A stretch of DNA of 64,000 nucleotides from Gnetum montanum (taxonomy: Eukaryota > Streptophyta > Gnetopsida > Gnetales > Gnetaceae). This document shows, piece by piece, positions 12,274-23,633 of this stretch. Every line of letters starts with the position of its first letter. The first letter of the stretch is position 1. Location: NCBI GenBank assembly GCA_015680685.1, contig MNCI01005399.1, forward strand, positions 1 to 64,000, read 5' to 3'. The position numbers and the translations under genes were made by a program. The notes under the pieces were generated by a model. It saw only the letters and a program-made list of their open reading frames with translations, did not search any database and was not told the origin of the DNA.

Positions 12274-15156
12274 TGGCAACTATTTGGGATCATCAACGTT
12301 GGAGGACTCTAGGTCTCGTGATCTAGGTCAGAAGAAATGAAGATGTTCTTCAAATAGGATTTAGGTGCTTACTAGTCCCTAGAAACAACAAGGCCCATAT
12401 ACCTCCAAATAAGCTCAGTGGTTATGATATGTGAGTATGTGTTTACTGTTATAATTCGCTATCATAAAAGAAATTAAGCTAACCTTGTCAAATACTTTGA
12501 GTTGTTGGTGATTCCTATTTTGTCAAATCACTTAGTCTATATAGTTCTTGTAGTACATTACATATAACAAATAAAATTTCAGAAAAACATTTGAGCACAA
12601 TTCTACCAATCTACTTCTAATTTTTCCCACAGAGAAAATTTCAAAAGAAAATTAGAAATAGAGTGAGATTCAATGGGTTTTAGAAAGAGAAAAGAAAAAA
12701 GAAGAAGATTTGTATGGAATCTCAAATATTAAAGCAAGATAAATTGACACGAGGAAACACTTCATAATAAATTTATTTCAATTCAATCTATTATGAATCA
12801 TCCAAAGCTTCTAATGTAAACAAACAATTTCATAATAGACACTCTATTTAACTACCAAAATGCTTTGTAAATGACAAAGTACAAGCTTCTATTTAACTAG
12901 TTAAAATTGGTCAAGAATTGCAAATAATAGGACTTCAAGAAAAATTTGAAAATTTCAAGATTGCAATATTAAAGTAATAAACTTTCAAAATAAAAAAGGT
13001 ATTTTAGTCATCTCAAAGTATAAAATACTTTCTATGTTCCCTCAACTCAAATAGGCAATTTCTATAAGACATTACTATTAAGTTTCTTAAGATGATTTTC
13101 TGCAAAATAATCTCTTATATGGAAATCCTTAATAAAAGTCTAATATTGCACAAAAATAGAGCTATAAAGGAAACCTAGAAAAATTTCAAAATTAAATGCC
13201 AAGCATGATACTATCTAAACTATTACCTAAGTAACTAAAAAAAATGAGAAGAAATGAACTCACAAGATTAAAACAAAGTAATTGAATTGATGTATTTAGC
13301 AAGCCATGCAATCTTCGATATTTTTTCTAAGTATGCTTCTACCAATTTCTCCTTTTGTTCCCCCTCTTTTAAATTCTACCTTTTAAGGGCCTTTTATAAT
13401 GACCTTAAGGTAGTTACAATAATCATGAGAAGTTAAGGTATTACAAATATCTAGGGATATTAATTCATAACCATCCTAGAAGTTATAACTTCCATAGGAA
13501 GTTATTAAAATTAGAGAAATACATGCCATAATTGGCAAATGTCTTCTTGGTAATTATAACCTAACAAATATCAAAGAGATTTAGCTATCTTCTTGCAATA
13601 TTAAATTTTCCTTCTTCCAATAATGGAGGTTTTAATTTAAAATTTATAATGGTATTGTGGTAAAAGGTAGGTTAAAAATAATAGAATCATTTAGAACCAG
13701 AATACGATAGAGAAGATTTAGGATCATGACATTGTCCCTAAAACCACATGTCCATTCCACAAATTCATCAATATCTACCACCATGCCCTACACAGTTTCA
13801 TTCCCATTCAAACATGTATGCTACCCCTACACTTGTTGTGTTTTCAAACAAAATTTCAGGTCAGAATCTTCAAAGAGTAGAGCTTTTGCTGACCACCTCA
13901 TGGTGACCTCCATGTCTTTTGATCTATCTTCTTTGGCAACCACTCCAGATGTTTTTGCCATAAGAACCTCTTGGCAATGCCTCTGGTAGCCATGGCCATC
14001 TATGTTGATGTTACTTAATATTAGTATCATTTTTGCTATTCTCTCTTATTTTGCCATGTGTTTAAGGTCATTTTTTTGTTTAGAGTACAAGAATGAGGGT
14101 TTTGTGGCCTATTGCAATGTCTAGGAAGGAGTTTGTAAACGGTTGCATTATGCCTTTGTAGTTCAAGATGTGCACGTGTAACTCTATCTTGTACACCTTG
14201 GAGGTGGTTTTTAGATGTGGCCACCATTGTAGTTGGAAGTACTCAAGGTATTCTATGGACTACAATTTTGACCATGAGAAAGAATACACAATTATAGCAT
14301 TTGGTCCTAGTTGCAGCCATGACTACCTAATGTGCCCTCTACTTTTGAATCTTCTTGTTGTGACTAGTTTTAGATTAAATCTAATGGAACAGGTCACCAT
14401 ACTAAACCATACACCTCTATTTTGTATTTTGTTATTTGTTTGAAGATTTAGATTTGAGTTCAAGTATGCATCCTCTATGGCTACTTTGGAATGTAGTCGA
14501 GCTGTAGCAGGCCAACGATTTTGCCTAATATATAATTAATGCTATGAAATTATTCTTCTAGTTTTCATTTGAATATAAATTCACAAACAATTTTAAAGAT
14601 TTCCACTTTTTGGTTTTAGTTTCCCCTTGTTAAACTGAATCTACATTATGAATGATGACTCTTCTTGGCTTCAACTATAAAAGGAAAAACTACTCACGAT
14701 TTATTGATAGTCTTTAAAATTGGAAAACTAAAGCAAAGAACTCTTGAAATTTTCTTATGTTAATGCCAAATGAAAGAAAATATTTTTTTACTAGTGCATT
14801 ACTATTCTAGGTGGCATGGGTAATTGGTTTCAATAGCCATAACAATGCCTACTTTATAATTAGGTGCTTTGAGCTTTTGGTTAGAAATTTGTAAAGTTCC
14901 AAGCATACCAAGTATGTTCTGGAACATGAGATGATTTATAAACACTTTAAAAAATAAAATTTCCATATCCCAATATATTTTATAAATTTTTTTTATAATA
15001 TATGATATCATGCAACATAATTTAAACCTCCTTTTAATATGTTGATGAGTTACCAAATCTTTTCCATCAGCTATACATAACCATCTCCAATAATCTTCCC
15101 CTCAAATTAGAGGCACATTTTGCTACTACCCCATCAAATGATCTTATGTGATAACA
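12274..15156 (-). repeat. F 5' LTR
   Basis: Partner of 2161-5250. Begins TGGCAACTATTTGGG and ends GTGATAACA on the plus strand. It lacks about 200 bases present in the other copy, spread over several indels. The promoter of F should lie here; I could not single out a TATA box. Confidence 0.88.
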
Positions 15157-15900
15157 AGTAGCCAAAGGTTTGGTAGTTTTTAGAAGTGCCTAGTAGCTAT
15201 ATTGAATATTTTTTATCATCCTTTGATAACTTCCATATCCCAGTTTCATATTTTTTTTCCATTATTCTTGTGTTGAAATGAACCATCAAAAACAATTTTA
15301 CATTTAGTATTTATGATAAATGCCTCAGTAAAATAAGACTCCACATGTGTAGTGGACTTTCATATAATCAAAACTATTCATTTGATGACAATATGTATTT
15401 GGTCTTAGCCTTGTTGCCACATTTATGCACAAGTACATGCATATTTTTTCCATTACAATGTAGTAGGAATGATTTATCATAGTTGCATAATTAAAATCAT
15501 CTCATGTATACTAAACATCTCATGTTGGGATATGGAAATTTATAAAATATATTGGTAGGTAAATACTAAACAAATTATGAATTTATACATTAAAATACTA
15601 AACAAGTGCTTGACTAGCTTAGTGATGAATTTGGTAGGTAAATTATGTATTATTCTCATGTATACTAAACATCTGTAGCTATTAGTCATGCATATGAATG
15701 GTGGGCTCATCAAGATTTAGGAGTAAGTATGCTAGTTCAACCTAAATCTTAGATTTTCCTAATACTAGTGAGTGAAAGTTGTTTAAGTGTGATCAATTTG
15801 TTTTAGCATTTTTGGTTTTTTATGAAATTATGATTTTATGAGACTAAAAGGTCAACTATTTTGTGCTATAGATTCTATACATGAGTCTATAGCTTTCATG
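15157..15900. other. No recognisable gene
   Basis: AT-rich spacer between F and the H pseudogene. No open frame of note and no repeat shared with the rest of the window was seen. It could include the promoter or 5' part of H, but nothing decides this. Confidence 0.5.
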
Positions 15901-18567
15901 ATCATTTCAAGTCATGATGAGGAGAATATTCAAATCAAGTAGGATAATTTAGGCCTATCACAGGAATGGTTGATAAACAAAGCTTCTAAGGATGTCCAAT
16001 AGAGATTCATTGATGTAGGCTTCCTTGACTTATGTATGCTAGCTAGTCCATCGATGTCACCTGCACACATGTTAAATGTGATTGACTCTTTTGATGAGAG
16101 ATCACCAAATTCATCACTCACATTTATGGTTTCTTATGATTTTTAGCATTAATGAGTCTATGTTTAGCAATCTCTTTAGAATTCCTTCTAGTGGTGTTAC
16201 TGTAGATATTAAAGCAAGGAAGGATGTAGGCCATAGTGAGGAAATGGTGGCTTTGCTTAACTCTCCTTCTTATGCTACATTATTTTTTAGCAAGTGTGAA
16301 GTTGAGAAAGAAAATGAGACTTACCACCTTTTCTACTCTAGAGCATTTACCATGCTACTATCATAGAAAAAAACCATAGGAATTCAATAGGCTTGGACAA
16401 TGAAGAAGCTTTTAACTGATGGTACTAGGTTTGATTGGGCTACCTTTTTAGTCACTAGTCTACAAGATGAAGTCCAAAAACTCTATAATAACATTGGATT
16501 CATATACGATGTGAATTTTATGTCTTTCTATGCATACCTTAGAAGGTTCATTGAGTTCTTAGTGATTAGGAAGAATGAAAACTAGGTTTCATGTGATGTT
16601 TTCTAACTTTCCAAGCCTTGGGCTAAACACATCATATAAGTGATGTATTTCCAAGATCCACTCGCAGAGATTTGAATGACTTGCTATTTATTACAAATAA
16701 GAATGTTAGTGATTTTATGTTATTATTCCCTTGATAGCATAGGGATGGAGCCTTGTGCTATGCATGGTGATGCAAAAATGCCTAACAGGGTATGTACAGA
16801 AGTAGATGGAACTATTAGGACAACAATAAAGAAGCCACATGTTGAAGAAAGCATTTAGGTTCCTAATCAACTAGCACCTAAGAAGATCATGATTAAGTTC
16901 AACAAGGAAAATCAAAGTGTCTGAGGTATATAGATATTTTTTTTATTTTTTTGACTTTTGTATATTTTTCTATGTTTTTAAGTTATATATTTTTAATGTT
17001 AAAAATATTTACTGACTTATTTTATTTTTTATTGGTTTTGATTTGTTGTATGGAGGAAACAGAAGTTGGATACCAAGGCTATCATTGAGAAGGAGCAATG
17101 ACACAAGGAAGCTAAGGAGAGGGCATTCATGGTGGCTCTAGATGTTGTGGATTCTATCCTAGGTGATTCACCTTCAAATGACAACCTTTGATGGACGTTT
17201 TACATGATATTTCTAGTGTGCTTTAGGATTTATTTATTTTTTTAATTTCTATTTTTATTTTATTATAATTTAAATTTTTTATCTTGTTGAAAGTATTGTT
17301 AAATTATTATGGCTATTATAGGGTGTGAACATCATCTAGAAGCTTCTCCATCCACATTCTGTGGTGGAGGCTGCAAACAAGATGAAGTTAATGAAGGGAA
17401 TGATGGATGACATGGTTGATAGATTACAATAGATAGTTTCTAAATTTGATAAGATAGATGTTTTTTTTTGTATTATTCTATTTTTTTAATGTATTTTCAT
17501 GTTTTATGGTTACATGGTTTTAATAATTTTTAATGTTTTCATGGTTTGAATATTTTTGTTTATGGCAGTTTCTAAAGTCAAATGGAATCCTTCATGAGAC
17601 TTTGAATTTGATGAGTTTCTTGAACTTCATTTTGATGATGAGAATGTTTCACAAAGGTTGTATGAAGGGGCTACAACATGTTCTACATCTTGTGCAAAAA
17701 CATTTTGGAAGTTCCAACATTTGAATGAGTTCTTATAGAAATAGGTTATAACATGGGAGAAGCAAAATAAGGAGCTAACATATAAAGTCAAGAGGCTTGA
17801 AGATCACAAGGAGTTCAGAGAGGCTCACATGACCACTAGGGATTCCTTATGTATGAAGGAGATTGGATGGCCATGGTATTGGAAAGTCATCAAAGATAAG
17901 GTTTCTCTAGCTAGGAGCAATGTGAAGAAGGACATGTAGATGAAGCTCTTGATTTGCAAGTCCAAGGATTGGTGAGACTATTGCACCTGGGTGTTAGAGT
18001 AGGGAGAAAAGAAAAAGGCTCAAAAGTGATTATACAAGGTAGAAAAGAAAAACTACATGAATACATTACATATGGAGTCTATGGTGCAACATAAGTATGA
18101 ATTATTTTTGTAGGGAATAGATGCAGAGGATACCTTTAGCATGTTTGCGAAATCAGTGGTTGTCGTTGATTCCCCTACTTCATAGATCACTATTGCATTT
18201 GGGGTACTTCCATTGTTGATTTTTTTCATGCTCCACCTATGTGGAAAGACATAAAGAAGGGAAAGATCTTGGACATAGTGGATTTAGAAGATATTTACTA
18301 AGAAAACATGAGTGAAGAATAGATTCTTCACAAGTTAGAAGTAGGTCTTCAAAGATTTTCTCCTAAATATATCACCCCTGAATCCCCTAAGGTTTGTGAT
18401 GGTATGTTTTAAGTTTTTATGTGATATTTTTGTTGTTGTTGTTGTTTTATTGTTATGCTTTTTGGTCATTATTGTTACTAATTATTTTTATGGTTTGTTA
18501 TTTATAGGTCTTAGGTGATAGTGATGATAATGTTAATGATGATCTCCTTCATTCTCCTATAGCTTGA
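15901..18567 (+). pseudogene. H: decayed multi-exon gene, unknown function
   Basis: At least five exons carry coherent protein sequence. Exon 1 (to 16925) reads SQEWLINKASKDV, FIDVGFLDLC, then after a frameshift SMFSNLFRIPSSGV and later LTDGTRFDWATFLVTSLQD. Exon 2 (17056 to ~17190) is charged and helical (KLDTKAIIEKEQ, KEAKERAFMVALDVVDS). Exon 3 is 17322-17459. Exon 4 (17569-18401) includes WEKQNKELTYKVKRLEDHKE. Exon 5 (18508-18567) ends DDNVNDDLLHSPIA then TGA. Introns 16926-17055, 17460-17568 and 18402-18507 have GT...AG ends and are T-rich as plant introns are. Many in-frame stops, mostly TAG, and frameshifts show it is dead. The 'FRIP' region is faintly like plant-transposon or mobile-domain proteins, but I would not assign it. 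It may be a host gene copy or a cargo gene of a DNA transposon. Confidence 0.6.
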
Positions 18568-18970
18568 TTTTATCTTCCATTGGACATGTCATAATTTTTT
18601 GTTTTAGCTACCTCATTATTATTTTTATTACTTTACTTTAGGTACCATAGCCTTAGAGACTCTGTATTATTCTATTATTATTATCTATTACATAGTGCAA
18701 CTATGGCCATAGGATATGGACATTATAATTTTTATTGTTTTTCACATAGTGTAACCATGGCTACTATTTTGGTTTAAACATTTTTTTTCCTTTATGTCTT
18801 ATATTATTTATATGTTTTATGTTTTATGTTTTTTATATTATTTTTTAATTTATAGTAATAATAAAGGATAGACATATGTTGTGAATTGACATGAAAATGT
18901 AAAGTAAGACTATGGGAAAAACTAGTAAACATAAGGTAATAAAGAAAAAATTGTAATGTAAAAATGTAAA
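18568..18970. other. H downstream region with a dispersed repeat
   Basis: T-rich sequence after H. About 18640-18810 (landmark GTGCAACTATGGCCATAG) matches 27455-27600 in reverse orientation. The right end is simple ATGTTTT sequence running to the target duplication of D. Confidence 0.55.
18966..18970. repeat. D target-site duplication, left (GTAAA)
   Basis: GTAAA here is matched by GTAAA at 51468-51472 beyond the other end of D. LTR ends of D have decayed from TG/CA, so the exact boundary was chosen with the help of this match. Confidence 0.5.
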
Positions 18971-20198
18971 TAAGGTTCAAGAACTTAGAAAGGGGTTGAA
19001 TAAGTTTCCTAATCAAATCAAGCTATGGCCACCAAATTAAACAAAAAATTTACATGGTTCCCCAACTTTGATACTACACACTAAGAGAATAGATTCCTTG
19101 CACACCTCTAGACTTTGTTTCTTCCAAAATGTGATTTACAAAACACCACAACCTTTACAATATTTGAGCTCCACTAGAGAATTTCTTTGCTATGAAATCT
19201 TCCAACCTCACAAGGTTCCAACAAGCTTGAAATGTGGTTTTAAGGACATCACACATTGTACAAGCTCTAAGATCGACTTTGAAGTGTTTCATCACTGCAA
19301 AACCACTCAAGCCCACAAAGTTCCAAGAAGCTCATAATGTGGTTTAAAGGATCCTACAACCTTTACAAAGTTGAGCTTCTCTTTGAAGTGTTTTGACATT
19401 TCAAAACCATTGAATCCTACAAGATACCGAGAACCTCAATGCAAATTCCTTCTCACAAGAAGCATATCAACCCCATACGGAAATAAAGAAAGAAAAAGAA
19501 AAAGAAGTAATGAGTGTAACTCAAACTACAAATTCTTGTACAATGAAGCATAGACCTAGTCTCAATCAAACAAATGATGTGATAATTCAAGTACAAAAGT
19601 ATAACAACATAAGATAGACAATGATGGCTTAGATGTTTATAATGCTTACATAATACTCAATAATTTGAAGTCTTTTGATAGCATTGGAATTTCCAAAAAC
19701 TCCTTGGAATTTATGCAACAACTATTCAATACTTAGTATAAATGTCTCCTTTGATATTAGGATGTTTATTTTTATTTAGCCTTAGTTTTTGGAAGATTTC
19801 TCCTTTATGAATGGGATTTCTTTAGGGAGATGTCTTCATTCAAAAGGATACATCTCCTATTTTTGGAAGACATCTTCCTGTGAATGCACTCCTCTTAGCC
19901 AAGACATCTTTTTTTTCTTATAGATATCTTCTAAACTTTTGAGCTTTTGTTCTTGAGGCTTTCTCTCATTGATTTAGTTTCTTTTCAATCTTTGGAACAT
20001 CCTCATTTAGCTTGTAGTCTTTGTACATGTCCATGCTCTCCTATTTTGCCTATGAAGTCTTTTGTCTTGATAACCATGCTCCCTTGAGTCCTTGTCCATA
20101 ATGTGGAGTACCATTCTTGTCCTGTAAACACAACAACCACAACTAACATTCTTTGTTGTATATTTTCCTTTAAGGATTTGGCATACCAAAAGGTCAAA
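18971..20198 (-). repeat. D 3' LTR
   Basis: Aligns with 50274-51467 along its whole length; both contain TGTCCATGC, CTCCCTTGAGTCCTTGTCC and TGTGGAGTACC. It holds three tandem units of 103-105 bases starting at 19128, 19231 and 19336 (each beginning AATGTG). Its distal third has clustered AGACATCT/AGATGTCT words at about 19830-19920. Confidence 0.8.
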
Positions 20199-20207
20199 AA
20201 TCTCCCC
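20199..20207 (-). other. D polypurine tract
   Basis: GGGGAGATT on the minus strand, next to the start of the 3' LTR; this is the usual form of a copia polypurine tract. A second purine run (AAAAAGGGGGAGA on the minus strand, about 20275-20288) lies a little further in. Confidence 0.5.
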
Positions 20208-21277
20208 ATATTTGTTTATGTACAAAACTTAAGAAAATGGGTTAGTATGGCCCATTAAAAAAATAATAGTTAATCTCTCCCCCTTTTTGGAAATAAAAAA
20301 AATGGAGGGGATCATGAATAGTACCTATATAAAATCCCTTAATAAAGTTCCATAATAGAAACGTTCATAACATGATATCACAATCTCATAGAAATACAAC
20401 CATTTAGCTAAGGAAGAAAACTTGATGGATACTAGTTATAGATTTCATAGGGCTAATAAAGAAAAAAAAAATTTCATTAAGAGAATTCCCTTATCTATTC
20501 ATAGAGCAAGTTAAGATTACACAATTAATGAAGCACAACAAATCCAAGCATAAATAATCCAATATTTTCAATTAATATTCAAGACTATTTAAAACTAAAA
20601 GCTAAACTCCAAACTTTCAGCACTAAAAATCAAGTAACTAGTCTCTAAACCAATAAGCCATTAGTAACAAATAAAAAAATATCTCATGATTACATAATCA
20701 CACAATATTTTACTTTTTTGAAACATAAAAAAAAAAGAGAAGGAATAACAATTTCATAGAAAGTGAGTTAAAACATGCATATTCAACTTTTAAGACAAAG
20801 CAACATATCTTATCATGTTAAATATATTCAAAGATCAAACAATCCAATCATATTTAAAAAAAAAAATTCATAAAATAATATATGATAATATTGTTAAGAG
20901 TAAAAATAGCATATATATCTAGATACCTCATTTCTTACAAAAAGAGATCATAAATACCTTTTCTAGTTTTAATCTACCATTGTGAGTACTTGAGATCTCT
21001 AAGGTGAGTACTTCTCAACTCATATTTGCAATAAGAGCCTTAGGTAGTTAAAATGATACATTCTCAATATACAAAAGGTCAGACATGAACCATTAAATCC
21101 TTAACATAGTGCTCAAAAGTAAGTTTATATAACATATAAAGTTCAAGAACTTTAACCAAGAAAGACCATATTTAGGTAAGGATTTTAAAGATTGATAAAT
21201 AAATGTCCACTTTTACTTTTAAAACATTACTATATGAATATGCTCTTCCTTGCTTGTTTTTTGATATAGGTGATATC
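20208..21277. other. D internal region, left part, no gene seen
   Basis: A-rich noncoding sequence with poly-A runs of up to ten bases. No copia RT or integrase motif is visible on the minus strand. It was continuous with 48051 before A inserted. Confidence 0.5.
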
Positions 21278-21282
21278 ATATC
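21278..21282. repeat. A target-site duplication, left (ATATC)
   Basis: ATATC here equals ATATC at 48046-48050, flanking the two ends of A 26.8 kb apart. The exact match proves that 21283 and 48045 are the ends of one insertion. Confidence 0.88.
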
Positions 21283-21588
21283 TAAAAAACCACTAAAATT
21301 ACATGTTGAAGCCTTTGTGACCCCATCCCATGAAACTCAAGAGTAGACATCATTGTAAATATGAAGATCATAACCCATAAGGTGCAATCTCACATATTTT
21401 ATACTTTTGGGTTTAAAAAATGTTTCATAAGTGGTCAAAGCTTCATCCTCCAAGTGAAAAAAGTCACATAGTATCTATATTTCGGCTTTGGAGGGCTAAA
21501 AATGCCTTTTTGGATGCAAAATTGGTATTTTAACAGGTTTTATAAGGGGTATGACATTTTCTACACTAAACTTACCTACCTCCAACTA

Positions 21589-21732
21589 GAATCCATCGGG
21601 ATACAACTCACCTATCTCCAAATAGGATGAATGGGGGTGGATCTCACCTATCCTTAGTGAGGATGCATGGGGGTGAATATCACCTACCCCCAACAAGGAT
21701 GCATAATGGTATAACTCACATTTCCCCAATGA
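21589..21732. repeat. 36-bp tandem array in A 5' LTR
   Basis: Four units starting at 21589, 21625, 21661 and 21697, each beginning with a variant of GGATGCATGGGGGTG and carrying a CTCACCTACC segment. The same array has five units in the 3' LTR. Confidence 0.85.
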
Positions 21733-21805
21733 TAAGGCCAACCTCTTGCATGGATACTTCATGCCCTCGACATAGATCTAGCATGGTCAAGATTTCTACA
21801 TACTT

Positions 21806-21950
21806 CCTTTAGCGAGAAAGCTCGAGTGAGGAAACTCTAGCAAGGAAAATCTCCCTCCAATGTGGAATATCTCCTTCTAACTAGGAAGATCTACCTTCAG
21901 CTAGGAAGATTTGCCTCTAGCTAAGAGGATCTACCTCCAACATAGAATCC
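21806..21950. repeat. 20-bp tandem array in A 5' LTR
   Basis: Units of about 20 bases with a core like AGGAAGATCTACCTC. The ATCT cores fall near 21848, 21868, 21888, 21908 and 21928. It is related to the leader array at 23112-23290. Confidence 0.75.
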
Positions 21951-22860
21951 AACCTCTCAGTGTGGATGTTATACCCCCATTACCATTTTTAGAAAATAGA
22001 ATGGCCATGGGAGTATGAAACCTACTATATATGATAACCCACAAAATTCTGACACCAATCTCACCTATACATGGCAAACAAATGTTGTAATTTGTTTGCG
22101 AATTTGTAGCCAAGTTATAGCTAAATTGTAGCTAATTTGTAGCCCCATGCATAGCCAAAAACCTATAAAACCTAAACCCAAATACCATTTTTAGGTTACA
22201 CACTCTTGGAAATTTCACACTTGGGCATTTTCAAGCACTTAAGAGGTCTTGCAATCTCACACACATGTAGTCTCTTAAACCCCAGCGTGAGAACCTTATG
22301 GCCTTGTAACCCCCATTACCCCTCCTTAGGATTTGTGGACTTTGAACATCCATGCTACACTTTTGGAATCCTCAATCCCCAATGTGGAGAATTTTGGTAG
22401 GCCAAATCCTTCACACTTTTCACCCCCTATAACACCAACATTGTAGATTTGGTTCAAGAGGTAACAAGAGTTCAAAAACATTGGATGTTATGGAGCATCT
22501 AGATTGTGGAGCAACAGATTCCAAGCCCTCACCAAAGTAAATCCCCCTACTTTCCGAAGCACATTTTTGTACACATTTCTTGCATGATTATTTATTTCCT
22601 TTAAAATGAAGTTTATAGTTTTGTTTTTGTGCAAGATAGATTTATTTATTCCATTTCAGTGCATTTATTTTCTCAAATTTACATTGTAGCTTTATTTTTC
22701 TACCCACAATTTACATTTGCTATGTCCCTAGGTGATCTCCTAAACCATCCAAGGTACATTGGATCCCATTTTTTAGATGCCCTAGGGATTCAAGCTTAAA
22801 GCTATTATGCTAAGATTTTTTATTTCTTAGTGATCAAATTTCTTAGTCACTACAATTTTC

Positions 22861-22878
22861 TAGTGCTAGAAAGAGAAC
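22861..22878 (+). other. A primer-binding site, decayed tRNA-Asn type
   Basis: TAGTGCTAGAAAGAGAAC, six bases after the LTR. It matches the intact form TGGCGCTAGAAGGAGGGC at 13 of 18 positions, and all five differences are G-to-A or C-to-T. B keeps the site almost perfect at 30065. Confidence 0.65.
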
Positions 22879-23111
22879 CTATATCCAATTTCTACATCTA
22901 AATCAATTTTCCCTATTGCCAACATTGCGTTTTATTTCAAAAATCTATAAGTTTCACATTTAAACCTTTAGAACATTCAAATACCAATGCTACCACTCAT
23001 GCCTCCTACAATAGATGCCTAACATAGAAGTTGTAGGTGTTTGGTGTTTTGTAAATTTCATAGTAGCTACTAAAAATTTTAAAGCTAGCATGGGTGTGTG
23101 TCATCCCCCCC

Positions 23112-23290
23112 TCAACATGGAAGATCTACCCCAACATGAAAGATCTACCCTAGTATGGAAGATCTACTATAGCATGGAATATCTACAACCAGCATGAAAG
23201 ATCTTCCCCTAGCCTAGAATATCTACCCCTAGCTTGGAAGATCTACCCCCAACCTAGAAGATCTTCCCCCAGCCCAAAAGATCTTCCCTA
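23112..23290. repeat. 20-bp AGATCT array in A leader
   Basis: Nine units with cores at 23122, 23141, 23160, 23180, 23199, 23219, 23239, 23259 and 23279, spacing 19-20 bases. Most units contain the palindrome AGATCT in a context like AGCATGGAAGATCTACCCC. It lies between the primer site and gag. Confidence 0.9.
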
Positions 23291-23300
23291 GCATAGGTGT

Positions 23301-23566
23301 AGCTAGGAAGCCTAGTGTGGATGGGGTTGATACCACCACTTGCCATATTTCGTAAAGGGGTATGCCCCTTTTACAACCTCCTTACTTTTTATAGTAAGTA
23401 ACTTTCTTTGGCCATTTTTATCATTTTTTTTGCAGCTAGGAAGCTAGCCTGGGTGGGATTAATATCAATCTTTATCATTTTTAGTAAAAGGGTATAACCC
23501 CCCTTGACACCCACTTTCTATTTATACTAAGTGGATAATTCTTAGCCAGTATTTTTTAAATTCCAC
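23301..23566. repeat. 133-bp tandem duplication in A leader
   Basis: Two diverged copies, 23301-23433 and 23434-23566, both beginning AGCTAGGAAG and containing a GGGTATR-CCCC segment followed by a TATAGTAAGT/TATACTAAGT segment. Confidence 0.65.
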
Positions 23567-23633
23567 TTCTTGGAATTTGAATTTTATTTAACCTTGTATG
23601 ATCTTGTTTAGCCATTTTTAGTACTTTTTTATC

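Larger units (their letters stand above)
2161..15156 (-). mobile_element. F: Ty3/gypsy LTR retrotransposon with gag-pol, minus strand
   Basis: A 13-kb element bounded by two related ~3-kb LTRs (2161-5250 and 12274-15156). A primer-binding site lies next to the right LTR and a polypurine tract next to the left one, which fixes transcription from right to left. Reading that way the remnants are gag, protease, archaeal-type RNase H, reverse transcriptase, RNase H and integrase, followed by a small extra ORF. Every domain has frameshifts or stops, so the copy is dead. The flanks at the ends (AGTCT and AGTAG) are only a partial match for a target duplication. It resembles Tat-type plant Ty3/gypsy elements by its second RNase H, but the domain order is unusual (see findings). 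Confidence 0.88.
21283..22854 (+). repeat. A 5' LTR
   Basis: Matches 39714-40006 followed by 46782-48045. The start has decayed from TGAAACACCAC to TAAAAAACCAC; the end is CACTACA. The TGAAACACCACTAA start is shared with B. Two tandem arrays lie inside: 36-bp units near 21589-21732 and 20-bp units near 21806-21950. Confidence 0.88.

Noticed and set aside
2156-15161. AGTCT/AGTAG as target duplication of F
   Set aside because: Only three of five bases match; not strong enough to claim, though the LTR ends themselves are clear.
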